From: Mycetocola reblochoni REB411
GTDB lineage: Bacteria > Actinomycetota > Actinomycetes > Actinomycetales > Microbacteriaceae
Assembly: GCF_900163835.1 (NCBI RefSeq)
Contig: NZ_FUKR01000032.1
Span: forward strand, 1-64,000
DNA length: 64,000 nucleotides
Direction of reading: 5' to 3'
In this document: in pieces, positions 1 to 6,490 of the stretch
How the letters are laid out: the number at the start of each line of letters is the position of its first letter
Numbering within the stretch: the stretch's first letter is position 1
Translations under genes and position numbers: made by a program
The notes under the pieces: generated by a model
Seen by the model: only the letters and a program-made list of their open reading frames with translations
The model's database searches: none
What the model was told of the DNA's origin: nothing

Positions 1-322
1 TCGTGTTCCCCGCCGTGATCACACCCCGAATGAGGGCACGGTTCGCCGGGTCGTTCAGAAACTGGATTACCTGCTTCGGTACCGCCCCAGCTCGTTCCCC
101 TCCGCCGTACGTGGGGACAACGAGCACAAACGGCCGTGTAACCCGGATCAACCCCTCCACCCGGGGCCGCAACGGAACACGAACCGCGGGCCGGTCGAGC
201 CGGTCGACGAAGCGACGAGTGTTCTCCGAAACACTCGAAAAGAACACCAGATCAGGCGACCGGGCGGCGGCAAGTTCGCGCACAGAGGGCGCTTCGCGCC
301 GGGACTCGGATAGGGCTGGCAT
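1..322 (-). CDS. nrdI: NrdI flavodoxin, class Ib ribonucleotide reductase (partial, C-terminus off the left edge)
   Basis: Reading leftward from the ATG at 322 gives 107 residues that match the NrdI N-terminus: the FMN-phosphate loop FFSSVSENT followed by RFVDRL, then the second FMN loop PTYGGGE and the end GVITAGNT, cut by the window edge. The start is supported by an AGGAGG sequence about 7 bases upstream. NrdI supplies the oxidant that assembles the dimanganese-tyrosyl cofactor of NrdF, so it needs manganese. nrdE and nrdF would be expected further left, but this cannot be seen. It is transcribed divergently from the PEPCK-like/manganese-transporter operon and has an NrdR box just upstream. 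There is no nrdH between it and the divergent promoter. Confidence 0.9.
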   Translation of the reverse strand, partial: MPALSESRREAPSVRELAAARSPDLVFFSSVSENTRRFVDRLDRPAVRVPLRPRVEGLIRVTRPFVLVVPTYGGGERAGAVPKQVIQFLNDPANRALIRGVITAGNT

Positions 323-367
323 GGCGATCCTCCTCGCTCTTCGGTTGCGACGCGCCACGCCAGCAAC

Positions 368-381
368 CACTACATGTTGTG
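368..381. promoter_or_regulatory. NrdR box upstream of nrdI
   Basis: CACTACATGTTGTG fits the known NrdR palindrome (CACwAnATnTwGTG) at every specified position. It ends 46 bases upstream of the nrdI start codon, where a repressor would block the nrdI promoter. NrdR is the dATP/ATP-sensing repressor of ribonucleotide reductase operons, so this supports both the nrdI call and conventional control of it. Confidence 0.75.
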
Positions 382-399
382 CCTCACCAGAGTTTGGAG

Positions 400-413
400 C
401 GGCGTATCTAGTA
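400..413. promoter_or_regulatory. Possible degenerate second NrdR box
   Basis: The right half ATCTAGT matches the NrdR half-site but the left half does not. Its centre is 32 bp from the centre of the good box, close to the three-helical-turn spacing usual for paired NrdR boxes. Spacing is the main argument, so this is a weak call. Confidence 0.35.
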
Positions 414-445
414 ATAACATCACTGTAGTTCCCCGATCTACGACA

Positions 446-468
446 TGCCAACATTTGAAACTACGGCA
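446..468. promoter_or_regulatory. Putative MntR-type operator between nrdI and the PEPCK/Mn-transporter operon
   Basis: An imperfect dyad with outer arms TGCC and GGCA around a TTTGAAA core. Read on the minus strand it nearly repeats the site upstream of the canonical DtxR-family gene (6456-6479): both share GCCGTAGTT, CAAA, GTT and GGCA in the same order. A shared operator implies the canonical regulator controls the pckG-like/ABC operon and possibly nrdI. The assignment to that regulator is inference. Confidence 0.6.
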
Positions 469-484
469 CGCCGAACATTAGAGT
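455..484 (+). promoter_or_regulatory. Candidate promoter of the PEPCK-like/Mn-transporter operon
   Basis: A TTGAAA at 455-460 (one mismatch from the -35 consensus) is spaced 18 bp from TAGAGT at 479-484 as a possible -10. The -35 lies inside the dyad at 446-468, so a bound regulator would cover it. It is followed by an 83-base leader before the start codon at 568. Confidence 0.4.
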
Positions 485-567
485 GAAGTGCGCAGATGAT
501 CTGTGACTGTGGGCAGGACGGTCGTCGGACGCGCTCAGACGCGAAAAGAGAGAAGAAGGAGTGTCAC

Positions 568-2433
568 ATGGCTGATGAGAGCCGAATCCCGATACCTGCC
601 GAGATTGACAATGAGAGCATCCGTGCATTCGTGGAGGAGTGGGCCGAGGTCACCGATCCCGAGCGGATCGAGCTCGTCTCGGCTGCCGATGACGCGCGGC
701 TCATCGGCGAAGCCCTCGCCGCAGGTGAACTGCTGCCCGCTGGTGTGGGCCGGTACTATGCCAGATCCCACCCGAAGGACACCGCCCGCTCCGAGGAACG
801 CACGGTTGTCGCGACCTCGGATCCCGCTGACCGCGGCCGCTACAACAACTGGCGGCCAGCGAGCGAGGTGAAGCCGCTCATCGTCGAGCGGATGCATGGC
901 GCATCTCGCGGGAAGACGATGTACGTCGTCCCCTACCTGATGGCCCCGCCCGGCACACCGCTCGCGGCCTACGCGGCCGGGGTGGAGCTGACCGATGATC
1001 GCACCGTGGTGCTGCAGATGATCCGCATGACCCGCGTCGGCCTCGAACACTTCGACGGGCTCACCGACCCGAACTTCTTCGTCCGCGGCGTGCAGGTCAC
1101 CGGCGATCCAGACACACTCATGCACGGCACACCGGAGGACGCGCGCCTGTTCGCGACCATCGCCGACGAGCGCACGATCCTCCATTACGGCTCCGCCTAC
1201 GGCGGCAACGCACTTCTCGGGAAAATCGCTCACGGCCTCCGCCAAGCCTCCTACGACGGCTACCTCTCGGGCAAGTTCCTCGCCGAACAGTTCCTCCTGT
1301 TAGGCATCCGCGACCTCGAAACCGGTGCCACCACTCACGTCTGCGGCGGGTTCCCAAGCGCGTCGGGCAAGACCAACCTCGCGATGACCCTGCCGCCCGA
1401 CGCTCTCGGCGACCGGTACCGGGTCGACTTCTACGGCGACGATATCGCCTGGATGTGGATCGACGACGAGGGCCGATTGCGGGCGATCAACCCCGAGAAC
1501 GGCGCGTTCGGGGTGGCGAAAGACACGAACGAGCGTACGAACCCGACGGCGATGGCTGCGATCGCGGAGGGCTCCGGCACGATCTTCACCAATACCGCCT
1601 ACAACCGTCTCACTGGCGACGTGTGGTGGGAGGGTCTCACCCCGCAGCCTCCTGCGGAACTCGAGGGCTGGCTCGACTGGACCGGAGCCCCGATCGCCGA
1701 CCGCAGATCTGACCAGCAGGATGCTCCGTGGGCGCACCCGAACAGCCGTTTCACGATTCCCCTCGAACGCATCCCGAACCTCGCCGCCGATGCCGCAGAC
1801 CCTGCAGGTGTTGTGATCGATGCGATCATCTTCGGCGGTCGCACCCGCGACCGCGAACCCCTGATCCGCGCCATCGACGACCTCGCGGTCGGCGTCTACG
1901 ACGGCCTCACCCTGGGCGCGGAGGCGACCTTCGCCGCCGAGGGCGTCGACGGGCAACTCAGATACGACCCCATGTCGATGCGACCCTTCTTCTCCTACTC
2001 AGAAGGCCGCTACGCGAAGCACTGGCTGAGCCTCCTCAGCCAGGCGCGGGAGCTGCCGGTATTCGCGCACGTCAACTGGTTCCAGCGCGACCCCGAAGAC
2101 GGCCACTACCTCTGGCCTGGCTACCGCGAGAACCTCCGCGCGCTGAACTGGCTCTTCCGCTACCGCGCAGGGGACGCCCACGGGCAGCCCACGCCAGTAG
2201 GCGTCCTCCCCACAGCGGAAGAACTCGACCTCACCGGCCTCGATGTTCCCGCAGAGGATCTTGACCGGCTGCTGCGAATCGACACGAAGCGCTGGGCCGA
2301 GGAAATGCAGCACCGACATGGGCACCTCTCGAACCTGCGAGACCTCCCACAAGCCATCTGGGATGCACATCATCGTGTCGCTGAAACTCTCCAACCACTC
2401 GCCTCCGACCCAGCGTCGGATATTGCCCAATGA
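568..2433 (+). CDS. Divergent GTP-type phosphoenolpyruvate carboxykinase homologue
   Basis: A 621-residue protein of the GTP-dependent PEPCK family (usual length about 610), which interconverts oxaloacetate and PEP. The ATG at 568 is chosen for the AGAAGAAGGA Shine-Dalgarno just upstream. It keeps the P-loop-like PSASGKTN (residues 263-270), the kinase-2 motif YGDDIAW (D291, D292), the lysine of NALLGK (K219) and FGGR near the C-terminal third. Against the canonical family, as I remember it, two active-site positions differ: the hyper-reactive cysteine of PSACGKTN is Ser266, and the Mn-ligand histidine of AEHML is Gln241 (AEQFL). Its place at the head of a Mn-uptake operon is unusual. It may be a PEPCK adapted to other metal or redox conditions, or have another activity. 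Confidence 0.8.
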   Translation: MADESRIPIPAEIDNESIRAFVEEWAEVTDPERIELVSAADDARLIGEALAAGELLPAGVGRYYARSHPKDTARSEERTVVATSDPADRGRYNNWRPASEVKPLIVERMHGASRGKTMYVVPYLMAPPGTPLAAYAAGVELTDDRTVVLQMIRMTRVGLEHFDGLTDPNFFVRGVQVTGDPDTLMHGTPEDARLFATIADERTILHYGSAYGGNALLGKIAHGLRQASYDGYLSGKFLAEQFLLLGIRDLETGATTHVCGGFPSASGKTNLAMTLPPDALGDRYRVDFYGDDIAWMWIDDEGRLRAINPENGAFGVAKDTNERTNPTAMAAIAEGSGTIFTNTAYNRLTGDVWWEGLTPQPPAELEGWLDWTGAPIADRRSDQQDAPWAHPNSRFTIPLERIPNLAADAADPAGVVIDAIIFGGRTRDREPLIRAIDDLAVGVYDGLTLGAEATFAAEGVDGQLRYDPMSMRPFFSYSEGRYAKHWLSLLSQARELPVFAHVNWFQRDPEDGHYLWPGYRENLRALNWLFRYRAGDAHGQPTPVGVLPTAEELDLTGLDVPAEDLDRLLRIDTKRWAEEMQHRHGHLSNLRDLPQAIWDAHHRVAETLQPLASDPASDIAQ

Positions 2434-2491
2434 TGTGGGCAGTACCGCAGACGCGACCATTGAACACCCTGACATGAAGGACTTATAGAGC

Positions 2492-3445
2492 ATGAACCGC
2501 AGCACACCCCGATCCCCAGGATCCATCCGACGCTCGCTCGCTTTGTTGGCAGCATCGGCACTCACGATCAGCCTCGCCGCCTGCAGCAGTGCCGGCAGCG
2601 GTGCCGACGCCGCAGCCGACGAACGCCCGGTGGTACTGACCACCTTCACCGTCCTCGCGGACATTGCTGAGAACGTGGCCGGCGACCACTTGCGCGTGGA
2701 GTCGATCACGAAGGTTGGCGCGGAGATCCACGGTTACGAGCCCACGCCGGGGGACATTCGAAAGGCCTCCGAAGCCGACCTCATTCTTGACAACGGGATG
2801 AACCTCGAAGCATGGTTCGGGCAGTTCGTTGAGGGACTGGACGTGCCTCACGTCGTCGTCAGCGAAGGAGTCGAGACGATGGATATCAGTGAGGACGCCT
2901 ATGCCGGGTTGCCGAACCCGCACGCGTGGATGAGCCCAGTGAACGTGCAGATCTACGTCGACAACATGGTCGAGGCGTTCAGCGAGCTCGACCCAGAGAA
3001 CGCGAGCGCATTTGAGGCCAACGGAGAGGCGTACAAGGCTGAGCTTCAGAGCGTGCAAGACGAACTTGTCGAGGAACTATCAGTTTTGCCTGCCAATCAG
3101 CGGGCTTTGGTGACCTGCGAGGGCGCGTTCTCGTACCTCGCTCGTGATGCCGGGCTGACCGAGAAGTACATCTGGGCCGTGAACGCTGAGCAACAGGCCA
3201 CGCCGCAGCAGATCACCTCGGCGATCGAGTTCGTGCGCGCCAACGACGTACCCGCTGTGTTCTGCGAGTCCACCGTTTCAGATGCACCCATGCAGCAGGT
3301 CGTCGAGGCCACCGATGCAGTCTTCGGCGGCACACTCTACGTGGACTCTCTCTCTGAAGCCGACGGCCCGGTGCCGACCTACCTCGACCTCATTCGCCAT
3401 GACGCGACCGTCATCATCGACGCCCTGACCGGACAGCAGTCATGA
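2492..3445 (+). CDS. Manganese-type ABC transporter substrate-binding lipoprotein (cluster A-I)
   Basis: A 317-residue lipoprotein: basic N-terminus, hydrophobic stretch and lipobox LAAC at about residue 30, then the cluster A-I metal-binding fold. Predicted ligands are His in EIHGYEPTP, His in NPHAWMSP, Glu in CEGAFSYL and Asp in YVDSLSEADG. Glu at the third position is typical of Mn/Fe binders such as PsaA/MntC; Zn binders such as ZnuA carry His there. It captures the metal outside the membrane for the ATPase and permease encoded directly downstream. It starts 58 bases after the PEPCK-like gene and its stop overlaps the ATPase start by 4 bases, indicating one operon. Confidence 0.88.
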   Translation: MNRSTPRSPGSIRRSLALLAASALTISLAACSSAGSGADAAADERPVVLTTFTVLADIAENVAGDHLRVESITKVGAEIHGYEPTPGDIRKASEADLILDNGMNLEAWFGQFVEGLDVPHVVVSEGVETMDISEDAYAGLPNPHAWMSPVNVQIYVDNMVEAFSELDPENASAFEANGEAYKAELQSVQDELVEELSVLPANQRALVTCEGAFSYLARDAGLTEKYIWAVNAEQQATPQQITSAIEFVRANDVPAVFCESTVSDAPMQQVVEATDAVFGGTLYVDSLSEADGPVPTYLDLIRHDATVIIDALTGQQS

Positions 3446-4179
3446 CCGCAGCGATCTCAGTGCACGACGTCACAGTGCACTACGGTGAGGTCCTCGCCCT
3501 CGATCACGCCAGCCTCGACATCCAAGCCGGGCGCGTATGTGGACTCATCGGGATGAACGGATCTGGAAAATCCACTCTGTTCAAGACCATCATGGGGCTC
3601 CTGCGTCCCGACTCCGGAACTGTGCGCGTTGAGGGTGAGAATCCCGCGAAAGCACGCAAATCGGGCGTCGTGGGCTACGTGCCGCAGAGTGAGGACGTGG
3701 ACTGGGCCTTCCCGGTAACGGTGCGCGACGTCGTCATGACCGGACGCTACGCCCACATGGGCTTCACCCGCCACGCGAGGAAGGCCGACCATGACGCCGT
3801 TGATCACGCGTTGGAACGGGTGGAACTCACTGAATATGCAAATAGACAGATCGGGCAACTCTCAGGCGGCCAAAAGAAGCGCGCCTTCGTGGCACGCGGC
3901 ATCGCGCAAGGCGCGACGATCCTGCTGCTGGACGAGCCATTCGCTGGCGTCGACAAGCGCTCCGAAGCGACCATCACCCGTCTGCTGCGCGAACTCGCCG
4001 GCGACGGAGCAACGATCCTCGTCTCAACCCACGACCTCCACGCATTACCCGACCTGGCCGACGAGGCCATGCTACTCATGCGGCGCGTGCTCATGCACGG
4101 CGAACCCGGCCTGGTGCTCCAGCCCGACAACCTTGCCCTGGCCTTCGGCCTGGACGTCATGAACCGAGGCGACAACTGA
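3442..4179 (+). CDS. Manganese/zinc-type ABC transporter ATPase
   Basis: A 245-residue ABC ATPase that powers metal import. It has Walker A GMNGSGKST (residues 37-45), signature LSGGQKKR, Walker B LLLDEPFAGVD and the switch histidine in STHDLH. The ATG overlaps the stop of the binding-protein gene in an ATGA arrangement, and its own stop shares one base with the permease start, so the three are probably translationally coupled. The sequence is of the MntB/ZnuC/SitB subfamily; the Mn assignment rests on the binding protein's ligand set. Confidence 0.88.
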   Translation: MTAAISVHDVTVHYGEVLALDHASLDIQAGRVCGLIGMNGSGKSTLFKTIMGLLRPDSGTVRVEGENPAKARKSGVVGYVPQSEDVDWAFPVTVRDVVMTGRYAHMGFTRHARKADHDAVDHALERVELTEYANRQIGQLSGGQKKRAFVARGIAQGATILLLDEPFAGVDKRSEATITRLLRELAGDGATILVSTHDLHALPDLADEAMLLMRRVLMHGEPGLVLQPDNLALAFGLDVMNRGDN

Positions 4180-5054
4180 TGAACCTGATCGAATTCTTCC
4201 TCGAACCCCTCAGCTACGACTTCATGGTCAGAGCCCTCGCCACCACCCTGATCGCCTCGATCGTGTGCGCGGTGCTCTCCTGCTGGCTCGTCCTGATCGG
4301 TTGGTCGCTCATGGGTGACGCTGTCTCCCACGCCGTCCTCCCTGGTGTCGTCCTGGCCTACATCGCCGGTGCGCCCTTTGCGCTCGGCGCGGTGATCTTC
4401 GGCTTCCTCGCCGTCGCCCTGATCGGAGCGGTGAGAGACACCAGCAGAGTGAAGGAGGACGCCGCAATTGGGATCGTGTTCACCACCCTCTTCGCCCTCG
4501 GGCTCGTGCTGATCTCCGTCACGCCGTCGCAGACCGACCTGAATCACATCATCTTCGGTAACCTGCTCGGCGTTTCCTGGTCGGACCTCATCCAGATCAT
4601 CATCCTCGGTGCGATCACCTTCATCATTCTCATCAGCAAACGCCGCGACTTCACCCTCTACGCCTTCGACCCCACACACGCCCACGCCATCGGGCTCAAC
4701 CCGAAGCTCCTCGGTGCCGCCCTCCTCGGCCTCCTCGCACTGACCGCGGTCGTTGCTTTGCAAGCCGTCGGCGTGGTCCTCGTCGTCGCGATGCTCATCA
4801 TCCCAGGAGCCACCGCCTACCTCCTCACCGACCGGTTTGGACGCATGCTCATCATCGCCCCCGCCATCTCCGCCGCTTGCGCCGTGATTGGCCTCTACCT
4901 GAGCTACTACCTCGACACCGCCTCCGGAGGCATGGTCGTCCTCGCCCAGGGGGCCGTGTTCGCAATGGTCTACCTCTTCAGCCCCCGGCACGGCCTCATC
5001 GGAACCCGAGTCCTGAGCTCACGTCGTCGCCGAGCGCTCGCCGCTGCTCAGTGA
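4179..5054 (+). CDS. Manganese/zinc-type ABC transporter permease (ABC-3 family)
   Basis: A 291-residue, very hydrophobic integral membrane protein with about eight or nine membrane segments and the ABC-3 family features GDAVSHAVLPG near residue 50 and DPTHAHAIGLN, the presumed coupling region. It forms the membrane channel for the metal delivered by the lipoprotein. Only one permease gene is present, so it should act as a homodimer. It overlaps the ATPase gene by one base and is followed after 9 bases by the DtxR-like gene. Confidence 0.88.
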   Translation: MNLIEFFLEPLSYDFMVRALATTLIASIVCAVLSCWLVLIGWSLMGDAVSHAVLPGVVLAYIAGAPFALGAVIFGFLAVALIGAVRDTSRVKEDAAIGIVFTTLFALGLVLISVTPSQTDLNHIIFGNLLGVSWSDLIQIIILGAITFIILISKRRDFTLYAFDPTHAHAIGLNPKLLGAALLGLLALTAVVALQAVGVVLVVAMLIIPGATAYLLTDRFGRMLIIAPAISAACAVIGLYLSYYLDTASGGMVVLAQGAVFAMVYLFSPRHGLIGTRVLSSRRRRALAAAQ

Positions 5055-5063
5055 GGGCCCCGT

Positions 5064-5786
5064 ATGCGTGGCAAAAGCGACCGGTCAGGGACCAGAGCGC
5101 GGTATCTTCGTGCGATCTGGTCCCTGACCGAATCCGATCATGTGCCGGTCACGATCACCGGCCTCGCCCGCGCACTGCAACATGTTCCGGGAAGCGTTTC
5201 CGAACAGGTCAAACGTCTCGTCGGCGATGGCCTGATCGAACACGAACGGTACAAGAGTGTTTCGCTTACGCCGGAGGGGCGGTTAGAAGCGATACAGGTC
5301 GTGCGGGCCAATCGAATACTTCGTTGCTTCCTTCACGACATCCTCAACCTCCCTTGGAGCGAACTCGCCACAAACGCAGAAGCCCTGGAAGGCAGCAGTT
5401 CACCTAGGTTTCTCCAGCGGATCGAAGCCTCCCTCGACGAGCCCACCCACGACCCCTACGGGCAACCCATCCCTACACCAGGCGGCGACATCGAACCCCT
5501 CACCGACTCACCGCTGGGACAGCTGGTTCACTTGCACCGGACTCCGGTCGTGATCACGCGAGTCGCCGACGCGCCTGTGGAAATACTGACCTTCCTCGAC
5601 GAGCGGAACCTCCGCCCGGGCACTCGGATGCAGATCCGCGCAAGTGCAACGGGTTCGCACGTCGCTGACGTCCGCACGGCACAATGGCACGGAACGCTAC
5701 TCCCGGCCGGAATAGGGGCGCTTCGCGGGTCACTCCCCGAAGAAACGGAGCAACTGCTGGCTCAACCGTCTGCGATGGACACGTAG
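5064..5786 (+). CDS. DtxR-family regulator with degenerate metal sites
   Basis: A 240-residue protein with a DtxR-type winged helix (residues 10-75), dimerisation domain and C-terminal SH3/FeoA-like domain. The positions that bind the activating metal in DtxR/IdeR/MntR are changed: the His of RRHRL is Asn83 (RANRI), the following Glu is Arg87, and the His of LEHxxSD is Gly110. The canonical paralogue encoded just downstream on the other strand keeps all of these. The protein may therefore be a metal-independent repressor or a modulator of the canonical one. It is the last gene of the PEPCK/transporter operon, and its 3' end overlaps the 3' end of the paralogue by 25 bases. Confidence 0.8.
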   Translation: MRGKSDRSGTRARYLRAIWSLTESDHVPVTITGLARALQHVPGSVSEQVKRLVGDGLIEHERYKSVSLTPEGRLEAIQVVRANRILRCFLHDILNLPWSELATNAEALEGSSSPRFLQRIEASLDEPTHDPYGQPIPTPGGDIEPLTDSPLGQLVHLHRTPVVITRVADAPVEILTFLDERNLRPGTRMQIRASATGSHVADVRTAQWHGTLLPAGIGALRGSLPEETEQLLAQPSAMDT

Positions 5787-6442
5787 AGCGCATCCGTAGC
5801 CGAACGTCCCAACGCCACTGAGGACGCTGCCTCCGCCACCCGCACATCAAGCGAATCCGAAAAGGCCGCCCCTTCGCCGATATCGAGTGTCGCTCCGACC
5901 ACAAATCCTTGCTCCTGAAAGAACTGTAGGAGCGCGGGGTCCGAGTCCGAGATGCGTTCGACCAGAACACGGTGCCCCGCTCCTACCGTAGTCAGTTGCG
6001 TTGCATCTGGGATATGTACGGTGCCGTCTGCTGACGGGATGGGGTCGCCATGCGGGTCGCGGGTGGGGAACTCCAGAAACTCATCGATCCGGTCGATCAT
6101 GAAATCTGACACCGCATGCTCAAGGTGCTCTGCCTCATCGTGCACTTGATCCCAGGAGTAGCCCAGGACACTCACAAGGAACGCCTCGATGAGGCGATGC
6201 CGCCTGACCATCACCAACGCATACGAACGTCCGGTCTCCGTCAACTCCACCGCCCCGTAAGGCGCGTGGTCTACGAGCCCCTGCGACGCGAGCTTGCGGA
6301 CGGCATCAGAGACGGAGGAGAGCTTTAATCCCGTCCGCTCCGCGATCAGCGTCGGCGTCACCTGCGCGGACGACCACTCCGTGAGGCCCCATATGGCCTT
6401 CAGATAGTTCTGTGTGCTGGCGGAAAGCGCTGAGACGGACAT
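5762..6442 (-). CDS. mntR: Canonical DtxR/MntR-family metal-dependent repressor
   Basis: A 226-residue regulator with an N-terminal winged helix, metal-binding/dimerisation domain and C-terminal SH3-like domain. Metal ligands are intact: RRHRLIEAF (His82, Glu86) and EAEHLEHAVSD (Glu and His near 102-109). It should bind operators when Mn or Fe is replete and shut off metal uptake. The ATG at 6442 has no clear Shine-Dalgarno, and the dyad at 6456-6479 begins 13 bases upstream, suggesting autoregulation and a very short leader. It converges with the degenerate paralogue. The mntR symbol follows from the Mn-type transporter alongside; an IdeR-like role is not excluded. Confidence 0.8.
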   Translation of the reverse strand: MSVSALSASTQNYLKAIWGLTEWSSAQVTPTLIAERTGLKLSSVSDAVRKLASQGLVDHAPYGAVELTETGRSYALVMVRRHRLIEAFLVSVLGYSWDQVHDEAEHLEHAVSDFMIDRIDEFLEFPTRDPHGDPIPSADGTVHIPDATQLTTVGAGHRVLVERISDSDPALLQFFQEQGFVVGATLDIGEGAAFSDSLDVRVAEAASSVALGRSATDALYVSIADG

Positions 6443-6455
6443 TTACTCATGGTAC

Positions 6456-6479
6456 TGCCGAACTTTGAACTACGGCGCA
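6456..6479. promoter_or_regulatory. Putative MntR-type operator upstream of the canonical DtxR-family gene
   Basis: Imperfect dyad with arms TGCCG and CGGCGCA around CTTTGAACTA, directly upstream of the regulator start. On the minus strand it reads GCCGTAGTTCAAAG followed by TTCGGCA, nearly identical to the site at 446-468. Position and similarity support autoregulation and co-regulation of the divergent nrdI/pckG region. Confidence 0.6.
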
Positions 6480-6490
6480 GATGTTTTCGA

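Noticed and set aside
3-428. A plus-strand open frame of 141 residues at the left edge
   Set aside because: The minus strand encodes NrdI here with its FMN loops and a strong ribosome site; the plus frame has an Arg/Ser/Thr-rich shadow composition.
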